Shown here in pieces: positions 41,337-55,200 of a DNA stretch of 64,000 bases. The position numbers were made by a program, and so were the translations under genes. The stretch covers positions 12,939,095 to 13,003,094 of the forward strand of contig OZ038439.1 of the NCBI GenBank assembly GCA_964036275.1, given 5' to 3'. Numbering within the stretch: the first letter of the stretch is position 1; each line of letters begins with the position of its first letter. The notes under the pieces are model-generated. The model did no database searches. It saw only the letters and a program-made list of their open reading frames with translations, and was not told the DNA's origin. Source of the stretch: Litoditis marina (lineage: Eukaryota; Nematoda; Chromadorea; Rhabditida; Rhabditidae).

Positions 41337-44300
41337 TCCGGAAAAGGAGAGAGTCTGGAAAACAATGATTAAAAACGGGAAAGCTTTTAAATCAAGGGAT
41401 ATCAAGAAAGAGCACGAAACTACTATAGGGAACAATTGAGAAATACGTAGAGATCACAAGAACGGAAGGATGTGGAGACTGTACTTGTAGGAACGGTTGG
41501 ATCTGTTCAAAGGTTTGTGGAAGACGCGAAAAAGGTTGCTCCAGAGTTGAGAAGTGAATCAAAATTAACAGGAAGAATTGAAGAAGAACGGAAAAAAAAT
41601 TTAGTTGTTGAAAAACGTTTTTTCGGCAACAGACGTAAACTAGCTGACATTAGTTCATTGAAAAGAAAAGTTATACTGAACACTGTGAATCATTTATTTT
41701 TTTTAACTAATTTTTTTAAAGATTATAACGTTGTTGTCACACAATCTTGACAAAGCTGCCCAATGTTTACAGTTTTCGTGAATACTAAATGATGTGAAAA
41801 TTTAAAAGTCATTTGAACAGATATAGAACAGATGAAATTTATTACTGTTTATGAAGCTTTTGATTGAAAATTGCTAACTTTACGATTCCAAAGGAAAACA
41901 GAACAAAGGAAAAAGAAAATGCATTTCCTGCTGTGAATAATACAGAATACAGTGCAGTAAGACAGTTACAGTGTGTACCACTGGGACATTTGCAAGGAGT
42001 AAATTTTGATTGAAGAAAATGTAAAAACTCAGTACAGAAAAAATGATACAAGCTCGAAAAAAGCTTAGTATTCGAAATTAACATTTCACAACTTCAAAAT
42101 CGAGATTCAACAAATAAAATACATGGCATCAAGAAGCATTTGAAAAGCTACCAGAGCACTTATCAGAAGCTTAAAATCGTAAGCTTCAAAAAACGCTTAT
42201 TTTGTATTTTGATAGAATACGAGGATATTTGATGGAAAAGCTGCTAATCGAAGACATATTTCGGGTTTAGATCACTATGACGCGTTAATGAAGACGTTGC
42301 CGCGTGACCGAACACCCTGCCTGTCTAATTGATCTATCAGGTTCGATTTGATCTACAAACATTGGGTGGAAAGAAGGCAGCTGAGTTGCCTAATCGTATC
42401 AAAAAAGCCGGTTTCGATGGGAAAACCCATGCAAAACTCTTTTTTCAAGACGGTTTCAGGTAATATTAACGTAGATTTAACAGGTGAAACTATGTGTTAG
42501 CAACTACCCTAGTAGTACACGTAAAAACACGTGAAGTACCGTGAAATTCGAAAACCATACACAAACCCATATTTGGTACCGTTGCGAGTAAAATTACTGT
42601 ACCACACAATTCGAACTCTGTGTTAGCAACTAACCTAATAGTACACGTCAAAACACGTGGAGTACCGTGGAATTTCTCGAAAATGTGGAGATCTTACTTG
42701 TAAAACAGCAAGTAATACAGCTGAACAAAACACTAGTTTTGAATCGGATAACTATTCTCAAGTTTTTTAGTTTTCTAGAATAGGAAAAAAGGCGAGTAGC
42801 CTAATCGTATCAAAAAAGCCGGTTTGGTTAGATAAACCCCTGCAGAGATGCTGATGTGAGAAACTAGTGTGCAGGGGGCAAATCATAATAAAACAAGGTC
42901 AAAGGGAATGTTATAGAAATAATATAAATAAAAGTATGTAATATATATCAAGAATATCACAAAAATAACACTGTCTTCGAGCTTAGGAGTGTTCAGATAA
43001 TTAATATGGCTTGCAAAAAGAAATTCAGTCAAAAAGAATGAAACAAACTGAATACTAAAACTGAGATGTGAAAAAGTTTGTAGATAGATCAAACAGAATT
43101 CACTTTTTCTCCAAAACCATTTCTAGAGTGAAAACCAAAACAGCAGATTCCTCCAAGACTCCATTTCAGTCAACAATGCCGCCCAACAAAGAAGCCAGAA
43201 AAGAAGGGATAACAATGGTATTATTGATCAAATAAAAATTGTTTGTCTGGGCAATTTCAAAAGATTGAAGTTTAAGTTTTTAAGCTGAATTCCGAGTTAG
43301 TATGTAGTTCATTATGATCGGATGCACAGCAAAAAAATATATATTTCTTACAATATGTTTAGTTTTATTGTTTTATGAGATGGCATGTGACTCTTGGCAT
43401 TGCCGGCGATTTTGGCAGTTTTACACAGTGCTGACCCCTTTTCGGTAGAGGTCAGCCGATTTTGTACTTTGATCGGATCATTTGCAGCGTGTTTGCATAG
43501 TATCTAGTTTGAGAGACGGGAAATGTCTATAGTTTCGGAGAATAATTGGCGTAGAAACTTACTAAACTTGGAAGAGCAGTAGAATCATCGCGAAACTCTG
43601 ATGTCTATGAAAGTTCAAGTGGTGAAAACAAAAAGGTTAGATATTTGTAAAACCGAAGTCGCGCATACCAAACTCAACCAGATTTTCGAAAACGTGTCAT
43701 TTATCCAAATGTGTGTTCATATAACTGAATTTAAAATATGGTTCCCTAGGTCCATTCCATAACAAATGAGGAAACTAACAAAAAGTATCGAAATACTGGC
43801 CCTACAGTTTCACTGATTCACTCAAAACTCAAACTTTCAGTTGATAGCAAAAATTGGCACTGCTTCTCTTATCTCAGGTGAATCTGAACTATATTCGGGT
43901 TTCATGAATAATGAACTCAACAAGTTTAGATGGTATCAGCCGCGCCCGGTGGCCCTGGCACACTCGCTTGTCAGGCTGAGCTCATTGATTTCAGCTACCG
44001 TGAAAAGTATGGATATTGATTGATTTCAATACGTGCCTGTGAAAATAATCCATGTTCCAGCTCCTCGTGGGAAACTAGAAAACCTAGTCTGAGCTTTCTG
44101 TGAAAAATGAAACAAATGTTAAGATATCTTATCCTGGCAAAAAACACGTTGTGTATAGAACAAACTGCATCCGCTCGTATACCTACTGGTACTGGATATT
44201 GTTCCTATGTAGTTCTCACGTAGCGTGCATACGCATGCGCCTCACTTGACCTGCACGCGTTCTCTTTTCACATTTGGAAGTGTGCTAAAGGCGGTTAGTA

Positions 44301-44561
44301 TTTGAAAACAATCAAGTTGCAGTGCAAATGATACATATCGATTGAGTTGCTCTCCTACTATATGTTGACAATGTTCGAGCGAATAGCATCATTTTCGTCA
44401 TGAAACGACTTTAATACCCCTTTTTGTGAGATAGAATGCGCGATGGAGCAGTGTTTTGTATTGAAATGGGAGACCTTGAACGGTCTGTGCACAGGCTATA
44501 GGGGAAGAATTTACGAGGGAAGATCATTTAGCCGCGGCGGCCAGGTGGAACGGAGGGAGGT

Positions 44562-44571
44562 AGAGGGAGAG

Positions 44572-44616
<45 letters not shown>
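44562..44616 (+). repeat. GA microsatellite
   Basis: Pure or nearly pure GA dinucleotides on the plus strand in the gene-poor stretch. Confidence 0.95.
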
Positions 44617-44618
<2 letters not shown>

Positions 44619-45457
44619 AAGAAAGAGAGATAACAAGGAGAGAGGGGAGAGAAGGAATGGCAGCCGAGGTAGAAAGATGTAGGAATTGGGTTCGACAGAA
44701 AAACAACACAAATAGGAACAGAAGAAGAGAATAGACTATGGGAGAGCAAGAGAGAGAGAATGAGAACAATAATTACTGGAAAATGGTGCAAAAAAACTTT
44801 CTCAATTCCAAACGACCTCAAATTTGAAATAAATTCTTTCCCCCAGAGACCACCCCGATAGTTGGCACCCGGCTGTACCATATTTCGCCTGTCAGCACTA
44901 ATTAATGAGCTGGTTTGAATTGTGAGGACTGGTTTTTAACTAATTACACGAGGAAACAATGGAATTTGAATATTTTAGTTGGTTTATTATTTTAAACGAG
45001 AAAAGTATTATGTGAGAAAGCTCAAAAAAGTAGACATAGAGAAATATGAGTTTTCCGATCGATTATCGATTAATCAAATTTAAACAATTTACTAAATCGG
45101 TAGGTAGGACGGTTCATTCTTTCTATTTGTACACGTTTTGCGTGAAAAATCAATTTCAAGAATTCGTGTTCTTTTTAGACAGAAAACTTTGAAAAAGTCG
45201 AGCAAATACTCCTCGAGAGAGTAATTTCATCCCGATTACGTAGTAAAAGACGTTAATCGATGTATTTTCCACTCGGCCACTTTTAATCTCTCAAAAGAAT
45301 CTACGCCTAGTAACACAAAGAAGTGCCATCACGAATTGCGCTAAAATTAGAACTTGATGACAACCAGAAAGGTTTTTTGAGGTTTCTGGTTAATCCTCTG
45401 ATTAGATAAGAGAAACTTCCTCCCGGAGTTACTATATTCTTTAAAGGTTATGCGAAC

Positions 45458-45806
45458 AATGTTGAACTATACTGCTAGTAAAGTGCACATTCACGTGAAT
45501 CATTATACACAGCATAGCTCAGAAACGTGCAATGACCTAAAGGAGACCGGAACACAATTTGAGCAGAGGTTCTGTTTCGGGCTGCTTTTAACTGTATTGA
45601 GATCAGATTTCACAAATAACTCGTATATGAGTTTTTTCAGTCCACGTAAAATTCACATGACAATGACGCGCGCCACGCAACGCGTCCAGTCAAAAGTAGG
45701 ATACAGCAGCTTTAGGAGAAACCATGTTGCTATCCGGTCTCCTTTAAAGTGCACGATGCCTCATGAGAATACTCACTTCACGAGACTAGTCAATTTCATT
45801 CTAGTA
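45458..45806. mobile_element. CACGTGA-family element interrupted by the TTAA-flanked MITE
   Basis: Outer ends ACTATACTGCTAGTAAAG and TTCATTCTAGTATA. Further copies of the family, uninterrupted, are at 4893-5043, 9188-9320, 25866-25992, 29122-29251 and 30486-30606. Shared core: CGTGCAATGACAAAGTGCAC and AACAGAACTCAGAAACGTGC or its complement. Confidence 0.8.
45537..45747. mobile_element. TTAA-flanked MITE, copy 2, nested in a CACGTGA-family element
   Basis: CTAAAGGAGACCGGAAC to CCGGTCTCCTTTAA. It interrupts a CACGTGA-family element at about 45458-45806 between GCAATGAC and AGTGCACGATG, so it inserted later. Confidence 0.85.
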
Positions 45807-46174
45807 TAACTGTCCTTTAGTGGAAAAACCATATCTCAGTTCATCGGGTTCGCAAAATAATTTGTGAAGCAATATTACAATAAAATTCGAGTTGCCAGCG
45901 AAGTTAGTAAAAGTAAAAGACTATAGGAAAACAAGAGACGCAGAGAAATGCCACGGTAAATGAAGCTCATGTTGTCAGGGAAGAAACTATGTAAATGAGG
46001 TGAAACAGCGAAGGCGTGGCGAAAAAACTCTGCTTCTCTGGCGTCTCTTTTACTACACACTATTTCGCCTGGATGTTTTGACTGGAGATGCTAAGAGGTG
46101 ATAATTGTGGCTATGACATCAGGGAAGGCAAGAAGTAAAAACAAAGAGAAATATGGACAAGTGGGACATACCTT

Positions 46175-46175
46175 G

Positions 46176-46229
<54 letters not shown>

Positions 46230-46348
46230 TAGAGAGGGGGAGAGAAGGATGAGGAAGAGAGAGAAAGAGAGGGAGGGTGGTGAGAGCGAGAGGGCAAGAG
46301 AGCAAGTGCATAAAAGAGAGAGAGTTTTAGAGAGTGAGAAGGTAAGAG

Positions 46349-46416
<68 letters not shown>

Positions 46417-46480
46417 GTGAGTGAGAGAGAGATAGAGAGAGAGAGAGAGATTGAGAAAGAGAAGGACAGAGAAAGAGAGA
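46175..46480 (+). repeat. GA-rich block
   Basis: Two long GA runs (about 46180-46235 and 46353-46415) with GA-rich sequence between and after them, including GTGA units. Confidence 0.95.
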
Positions 46481-46693
46481 TGGAGCAGTCCAACCTGAAT
46501 TACCCAACGACAGCAACTCATGCATATTTCTTGTTATAACATAATTGATGAGAACTGCAGACGGCTAGGCCAATGATTAGTGAAGAGCTAAGGATTAACC
46601 AATATTAGCTGAATGTTAAATCAAATCGGTATATTATTGTTCAGTCTAACTTTTTACTTTAGGGGGAATAGAGAGGGAGTTGGAGAGCAAAAG

Positions 46694-46696
46694 AGA

Positions 46697-46748
<52 letters not shown>

Positions 46749-46750
46749 GA
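46694..46750 (+). repeat. GA microsatellite
   Basis: Uninterrupted GA run of about 50 bases, purines on the plus strand, followed by further GA-rich sequence to about 46810. Confidence 0.95.
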
Positions 46751-47271
46751 AGGATTAAGAGGAGGAGAGAGACCGAGAGATGGTGAGAGAGGAAGAGAAA
46801 GGGACAGGGACGAAAAGATCAACCAAAAACGAACAAAAATGATAATTTACAGAGTTTTCTCCGAGTCTACAGTGTTGAGAAATATACATTCTATATAAAA
46901 ACGAATAAACTAGAGTATTTAAAATTGGGCGCCAGGTCGAGATTTAGAAAATACTAGTATGCGAAGTATAACGATTGTCGAAGAACAAAAGCCCCTCTGC
47001 CTCTTCTAAAGAGGCGCAGAGGAGGACTGAAACAATGCGGATTGGAATATACGATGCCTTTTATTATCGCTGTGTCAGGTAGAGAAACCTCAATTTTTTT
47101 AGTAAAGAAAAACCACTAACTAAATATGTGATGACGTCACTTCGATAGTTTCGATAGGAATCAATGGAGTTTTATAGCTAGGTCAACACATATGCATTAA
47201 AGAAATGATTGCCAAATGCATCAATATGAAAATGGTCTCGTGTCCCGCCATATTTGTAGTTTGCTCCCGTT

Positions 47272-47516
47272 CTCAGGCGACTGCATGTCCCAGGGACAAG
47301 AATGGGACATCCCATGTCCCGGTACTGTCCCGGGACGGTACCAAGAATTACGGTAGAAATGGAGCATATTTGCATATAAAAGTCAGGATCGAGGAGAATT
47401 TTTGTCATCATTTATGCAAATCTGATCTATTTCCACCGTAATTCTTGGTACCGTCCCGGAACAGTACCGGGACATGGGACGTCCCGTCCTTGTACCTGGG
47501 ACATGCGACTGCTGAG
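47272..47516. mobile_element. 245-bp inverted-repeat element, copy 1
   Basis: Ends CTCAGGCGACTGCATGTCCC and GGGACATGCGACTGCTGAG. Arms of about 95 bp pair almost fully through GGGACGGTACCAAGAATTAC; the loop has TTGCATATAAAAGTCAGGATC. The copy at 57768-58012 has exactly the same length. Confidence 0.9.
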
Positions 47517-47974
47517 TGATCATTACAGAAAGATCGTAACTTATGGCTGGTTAACACATCAAACTACAACAACGAATGGCTCCTTTTCTATAGCAGAAAC
47601 GATAGAAGAAGCAGTGTTATTTGTATTTATAACTATTTGTTTTGTATGTTCCAGTTCTAGTTCAGTTGTCTTGTTCTAATAAAGTTCCTAGTTGTTTTAC
47701 AAATATTTGCAGCAGAAACGATATAGTCTCTTTCACGCAACAATAGCCCTCTACAGTAAGCTTGCGAATCTTTCAAGCAGATTTTTGATATCTTCTAGGT
47801 ATTGAAAATAGTTTAAACTTTGTGATTTTGTTCTCCACATTGGTTAACACGAGCCTAGAAAACCGTGAATCTGAAAGTTCGTCTGTTTAATAGATAAACT
47901 GTCTTGAATATTCGAAAGATTACTGTAGAAAGTCATCGATTGGTGAAACGGAGTATAGAAGAAGCTGTGTATCT

Positions 47975-48003
47975 GGGGGGGGGGGGGGGGAGGGGGGGGG
48001 GGG
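47975..48003 (+). repeat. Poly-G tract
   Basis: About 28 G with a single A. A candidate for G-quadruplex formation. Confidence 0.97.
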
Positions 48004-48318
48004 CTAATAGGCAGTGTTTGACCAGCAATTCAGCACTGATATGTGCATGGAGCACTTCTCGCTCAACAAGCAAAGAGATCGGTTTGCAAGAAAATATTGA
48101 CATTTTACAGGATGGAGAGAGGCAGGATCTCAAAAACGTGTTTTTTGCCAGTTATACAGGAAACAAGCCCAGTAGAGATTCATTTCACAAAATAAAACTA
48201 CTATTAATGTTCATGAATAATGTTCTATTACTTATCTAAGTTTCCTCTTCAAGGAAAATACGTTTGAAAGAGAAAACATTCCGGAGAGAAACGAGTAACT
48301 ACCTAGATGCGCCGTGAT

Positions 48319-48493
48319 CAGAGTACGTCTGCTAGAAGATCCCGGCACCTTCTTCCCATCCTGCGTCTCTCGCTCTGCCTTACTAATTCGCGCCACTCGT
48401 ATACCGGCGGGATGTAAGAGCAGAGAAATAGCGTATGTTTAGAGAGACGCAGAATGGGATGAAGGTGCCTGAATATTCTGGCACACGTACTCA
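48319..48493. mobile_element. Palindromic MITE of the GTACGTATGCTAG family
   Basis: CAGAGTACGTCTGCTAGAAG at the left and GGCACACGTACTCAG at the right, with CCTGCGTCTC/GAGACGCAG inside. Complete but more diverged than the copy at 11101-11276. Confidence 0.82.
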
Positions 48494-49309
48494 GAAGCGA
48501 AACCGTGTTTTTAGGCAGTATTTGACAAAAAAGCGGATTAAGCCATTGCTCTTGTTTCAGAGAAAGATGCAGAACACGGTGACAAGGGTACGTTCTATGT
48601 TTTTCAAAAGTCTGGAAAATATACAAATTTACAAATAATATTTGTTTTTATTGCTTCAGTTGAGAAAATGGCTCGAGTACTAGAACATTCTTCTGAGAAA
48701 CTAGGCCAGCGTCGCGCAAGTTCACACTTTTCACAGTAATTTAAACATACATATTTACCATTTCAGGGAATTTTTGATAGTTTTGGCAGGGGGAAATGGC
48801 TAGAAGACTACAAAACTTCCTCGAAACTAGGCCAGCGTCGCGCACGTTTATGCCGTGGCGCATTGTGCGCAGATGGTCAGTTCTTTGTATTCGTTTCCTC
48901 GAAAAAACGTGGGTTTGAGGAAAAAGAGCAGTTAAACGGCGGTCGCCCAGCTGACCTTTTCTACTATATGTTACTGTTTTGTCGGACTAGAATAATAGTT
49001 TCATTAACTGCAAAATGTACAGTGAATTAATGTATATTATAAAATAAAGAAAAACAGAGCAGTTAAACGGCGGTCGCCCAGCTGACCTTTTCTACTATAT
49101 GTAACTGTTTTGTTGAACTAGAGAGGAATTTTTTGTAGTTTGATCTTGGCGCATCAGACTACAAATCTAATTTGATAGTATCTGACACATTATCATCACA
49201 AGAATTGATACGATCATTACTACTAACCTACTTTGTTACTCTTTTGCTAGAATAGAAAATTAGTCGACCGACACTGGATCGAAATTATATTTTCAGAAAA
49301 CAAAAAGAG

Positions 49310-49378
49310 GTGGCTCGAAGAGGAATCGAACTTGGGTCGCAACCATCCAATAAGGATGCTCTGGCTGGTAGACGAGAA
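49310..49378 (-). pseudogene. tRNA-like remnant
   Basis: Read on the minus strand it has AGTTCGATTCCTCTTCGAGC, which resembles a T arm with B box, and an upstream CAGCCAGAGCATCC. The acceptor stem does not pair convincingly and the A box is weak. A decayed tRNA or tRNA-derived piece fits best. Confidence 0.35.
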
Positions 49379-50157
49379 TTTGAGATGACCTTTTTCATTA
49401 TGTTTCTGTCTTGGGTTGAGAAAATAGCATTGGTCGATATACGATAAAACTTTGAGTTAAAAAGAAACTTTATGAGTGTGGAGTCCAAATCTACAGCGAG
49501 AATGACCAAGTGGAATGGAAAAAGGGCGGCAAAAAGGTCCATCTATTTTTTATGTGTTTGTAGTTTGGTGGCACGAGCCACGCAAATCAAACTACAAAGC
49601 AGATAGGATCACAACACACTTCTTCTCTTTTTCTTTTAAATATTAGCACATTAGGATTGCTAGTAGTAGGATTTAAGAATAAGAGTTAAAGTAGTTTATT
49701 TAAATTAGAAATAGTTGTATTATACCATGTAAAAAAATAAGTTGCTCTAGTATTTACGTAATGTTTTACTAATTGAATTTCTTTGTACTGGGTCAGTGGC
49801 TTATCTTCTGATGAGGCCTCGACCACTGACCCTAAGACATCGAAAGATGGTGAGGCCGAAACGATGTATGTTATTCTAAACTTAGTCAATATTAACCTCA
49901 TAGATAGTATTTATTAGTTTTAATTCATTTCATCATTTACCTATTAACTTCATCCTAGTTAACTTGATTTCATTTAACCTATTTTTGCTTATTGAAATGT
50001 TATGGAAACAATTCGAGAACGAAGTTATAAAGTTGTAGAGTGGAAAAGTAGGCTGATAAAACCTATTTGATTTGGAGAGGCGCCAATTGTGAAGCAAATC
50101 AAGTGCAAATTGGATCAAATGAAACTCGCGACAATGGGATTGCGCTTTCGCATGAGG

Positions 50158-50956
<799 letters not shown>

Positions 50957-51822
50957 ATGAACATTAAGGAGATGCGGACAGTTTGCCACCCGCAGGGCTT
51001 CTCTGCATTTGCACCCGGGGGGAAACCCGCCACAGAAAGACACCTATTTGCATGTGACGTCACACGTGATGACGTCATCATGTATGGTACGAATCTACAA
51101 AAAGAAAGAGGGCATAGCGCATATAGTTCACAGAGATGCGGACAGTTCATGTTATTTGGGCGAATGCCCACTAGCACTTCTCATCCTAGTCAATAATGAA
51201 AGTAAGAAATTAGCGAGCTACGAAAAGAGAGAGCATGGAGATCAAAGAGCCAGCAGACAGTATGAGTCTCTCTGATCTGATCACTCTCTCGACGAGTTTA
51301 GATTTGTCTGAGTATGCGTTCTATGTTATCTGGCCGACTGCCCTCTACCCATCCATCTATCATGTCAAACTGAAGCTAGAAACGTTAAAGGACTAAATTG
51401 AACAAACATGACTGAACAAGATAACTGAGTACATTTGCGCTATAACTTGGGCAGAGACTATGTGTTCTATGTTATCTGGCCGACTGCCCTCTACCCATCC
51501 ATCTATCATGTCAAACTAGGAAGCGGTAAATAGGGGAGCGCCTGCTGCTCATTACAACCTATAGACTGACACATATTAACATACCGATACATTTACGATT
51601 CGGTTGTTTTGTGGGGTTTCCGGGTATTGGTTGAAAACAACTTTTTAAAACTGATTGTAGCGAGAAATGACAGAAAAATTAGGATAACAATCAATTTCGC
51701 GGTAAATGCCAACTTATGGAACACCACTAGGTGGTAGTTCTAAAAACTAGCATACAAATACATTCACGATTCGGTTGTTTGGTAGGATTTCCGAGTATTA
51801 GATGAAAGCATCCCCTATGAAA

Positions 51823-51970
51823 GGTGAATTCTATATCTCAATGGGTTTTTTCGTAACCTTTTTTCTGGTTACCTGTGTGAGTAACAGGTTACAAATTCAG
51901 ATAACTGGAAAAAATGGTTACCAAAAAAAGGTTTGGTTACCCAAACACCAGGTTAGATATAGAATTAGCT
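51823..51970. mobile_element. MITE with GGTAACC-rich arms, copy 2
   Basis: Ends GGTGAATTCTATATCTCAA and AGGTTAGATATAGAATTAG, with TGGTTACC blocks inside. Shorter than the copy in picc-1. Confidence 0.72.
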
Positions 51971-52233
51971 GTTCAAAATGTTACCTTACTGATTCTCAGA
52001 AACTTCTTCCAAGGAAATAGACAAGAAAATCAAACATTTATTATGTAAAAAATCATTCGAATATCACTTATATAAAACATCCTCAAAAGGTGAAAACAAT
52101 AAAACTTACTACCTTAAATTAAATGTACAACCACAAATACCAAGGAAATACGAACACATCACTTATATCACAATGAAACACAACGCCACGCAGCATAAAT
52201 TAATTAATAACTATTATATGCATGTAACATAAC

Positions 52234-55200
52234 TTATCCGAGACCGTGATCCTCAAAGAAGCCCTGAGGCGTTTCCTCCTGAAAAAATCGATCAAAAGGA
52301 TTCACAAACGACCAAACTACAAATGTTCTTATCAGTTGAGGGGCTGGTGCTAAGATTCAAACTACAACAACGTTATAATTTTCTGCATTCTCAATGAAAT
52401 AGCTGTGTGCCCATGACATATCCAGGCAGCTGTTCACCATGTTAGAGGTTTCATCTCTCAGAAAACTTATGTTTTCGGAAAATCCCTTCGAAACTTTATT
52501 GGCAGGTGCCAATAACCAGTTGGAAATGACGCCAAGTAGAGGTTAGACTTATATTTCAAAACCCTGGTTGAACACGAGTATCGATCGATCACTGTGCTCT
52601 GTCTGGTTCAATCAATATTGGTGTCAGATATTTGTGATTCCACTTCTCGTACGGTTCAAAATGAATCAAAATCCAGACTAAGGGGCTCATATCTCTAACA
52701 GTACACGTGAAACTCAAAAACGGAATGCCGAACAACGGAACAACCCCGATCGTTTTGGTATCGATTATTTGTAGTTTTGGTATCGATTATTTGTCACAAT
52801 GAGTGAAAAGCACGTCATGGCATTATTGAAGTTTTCTTCACAGCAAATCACTCGACTTAAAAAAAGAAAACCCTAACTAACCTCCTGAATGACATCCTGA
52901 GCGGCAATGGCTTTCAGCACTTGTTTCTTGCTCGTTTCTTGAATTTCGCCGGCTAGGAGAAATTCGTCAAGAATGAAGTACGCCTTCTCAAAGTTGAAGA
53001 TGATATCCAACTCACAGACCTGAACAATCAACAAATAATGATTTGAATTTAAGACAAGCGCTATTAGAAATGTGGGCTGGGGTTTTAACATTCTCACTCA
53101 AATCTCGACTAAAAAAACGAAGTTGTCGAGTGCAATCAAACTCTTTACCGAGCGTCGGAAACTCCATATTTTGAACTCGATTATCGATTAATAATAACCC
53201 TTACCCTAGCGTGGACTAAAGGCACACCGCACAACTATACTATTTGAACAGGTTGTCGCTGGGGAACACGAACTAAATTTTGACGAGCCTTTATCTAATC
53301 TACCCCAAATAAAAAAGTACGTGAAACTCACACTTCCGAAGTACTTGTCGAGTAGTTCGACGTATCGATGGATCACCTCCAGAGTGATCAGTTCGTTGTC
53401 ATTCTCATCGATTGCACAGCAGAAATATAGGGACGCGTACCTGGAATCACACACCTTGATTTGGATAGGGGAAAATCAAAACAGGCTCTTAAAGGAGACC
53501 GGAACACAACCCCAAATGTCAGAAAGCTGCTGTATCCTACTTCTAATTGGACGTGTTGAGTGTCACGCGGCATTGTCATGTGAATGTCACGCGGACGGAT
53601 CAAACTATAACAAATACACCAGTTATTTGTGCTTTCTTAACTCAAAACAGTAAAAAGAAACCCAAAACAACACTTTTGCTCAGGTTGTGTTCCGGTCTCC
53701 TTCAACTCCAAACCAAACAGTCTAAGATGAGACAACATTTCGTAATTTGTATTTCCAAGAATGTGAAATCACGAACATACGTAAAATACCCCGTTTTTTT
53801 GGCGTTGACCGACCCTCCTTATTTTCAAATTTAGATGACATACGCCCATTTTTTGGTGACACATGTTCATTTTTCGAAAAAGGCCAGCGAGAGCTAACAA
53901 CAATGAAACTGGCGAAAACTATTCATCCGTTAATGTTTTCATAAAATTCCTAGTTGTTTTCATTCTCAGAAACATCCTCATGGCTGTCCGTAGAGTTTCG
54001 TTTCGCATGGCTCTATGTATGCCTGGCTATCGCTCTGCAGCCGGCCTCGTCTGCGTTCTCTTCCATTTACACACTCTCTAGCCGCGCCGTCTGGCACTCT
54101 CCTCTGATCACACACTCTCTAAGTGGTCGTCTGGCTAAGCCACCTACAGCCATGCCGGACGGACACCCATAGACCAGACTACGAATAAGGAGTTAGGAAA
54201 GAAAACATGATAAATGTTACATTTTTAGAAGCACAAGAATAGTAGGAATCATTCTAGGTGAAAATAGTATCTTTGTAATACGATTCTAAGAACTGTGATG
54301 CAAATAGGCTGTTTTTTTTATAATTCAGGCTAATATCCGTCATTTTTCACTCTTTTTGACTATTAATCTTCTCTAAAAGTTAACCACACATTCTTATACC
54401 CTAATTAGTTCGTTTTCGATAGTTATTAATGGTTTTTATTCTCGGAAACATCCTCATGGCTGTCCGTAGAGTTTCGTTCGCATGGCTCTATGTATGCCTG
54501 GCTATCGCTCTGCAGCCGGCCTCGTCTGCTCTCTCATCCATTTACACACTCTCTAGCCGCGCCGTCTGGCACTCTCCTCTGATCACACACTCTCTAAGTG
54601 GTCGTCTGGCTAAGCCACCTACAGCCATGCCGGACGGACACCCATAGACCAGACTACGAATAAGGAGTTAGGAAAGAAAACATGATAAATGTTACATTTT
54701 TAGAAGCACAAGAATAGTAGATATCATTCTAGGTGGAAATAGTATCTTTGTAACACGATTCTAAGAACTGTGATGCAAATAGGCTGTTTTTTTAGAATTC
54801 AGGTGAATATCCGTCATTTTTCACTCATTTTGACTAATAATCTTCTATAAAAGTGAACAAACATTCTTATACTCTTACTAGTCAGTGTTCGATAGTTATT
54901 AATGGTTTTCATTCTCGTAAACATCCTCATGGCTGTCCGTTCGTTCGTAGTTCGCATGGCCTTATGTAGCTGGCTATCGCTCTGCAGCTGGCCTCGTCTG
55001 CGCTCTCTTCCATTCACACACTCTCTAGCCGCACCGTCGGGCGCACTCCAAAGTGCAAACTCCCTCACTGGCTACTGTAAGGCGTAGTTATTGGATGGTT
55101 TACTGACCATACAAAAGCTTAAAAGTGAAAATACATAGAACTTGTTAGTTTGGATGCATAAGTACAGTGACTTTGGTGTAATAAGCCTTTTTTCACTGAT

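Noticed and set aside
41472..41750. A 92-codon plus-strand frame with a Lys/Glu-rich middle
   Set aside because: No splice partners, no family resemblance, and it ends in a low-complexity tail. Considered as an upstream exon of something, but nothing nearby joins it.
43163..43215. TTTCAG followed by an ATG and MPPNKEARKEG
   Set aside because: Looks like a trans-spliced start, but the frame ends after 19 codons and no second exon could be found.
46990..47025. CCTCTGCCTCTT / AAGAGGCGCAGAGG hairpin
   Set aside because: A neat 12-bp stem, but bacterial-type terminators do not apply in this genome and there is no adjacent gene end.
53954..54647. Two near-identical 72-codon frames (RNILMAVRR / GNILMAVRR type)
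   Set aside because: They are produced by the tandem 470-bp repeat in an aps-1 intron; the third unit breaks the frame.
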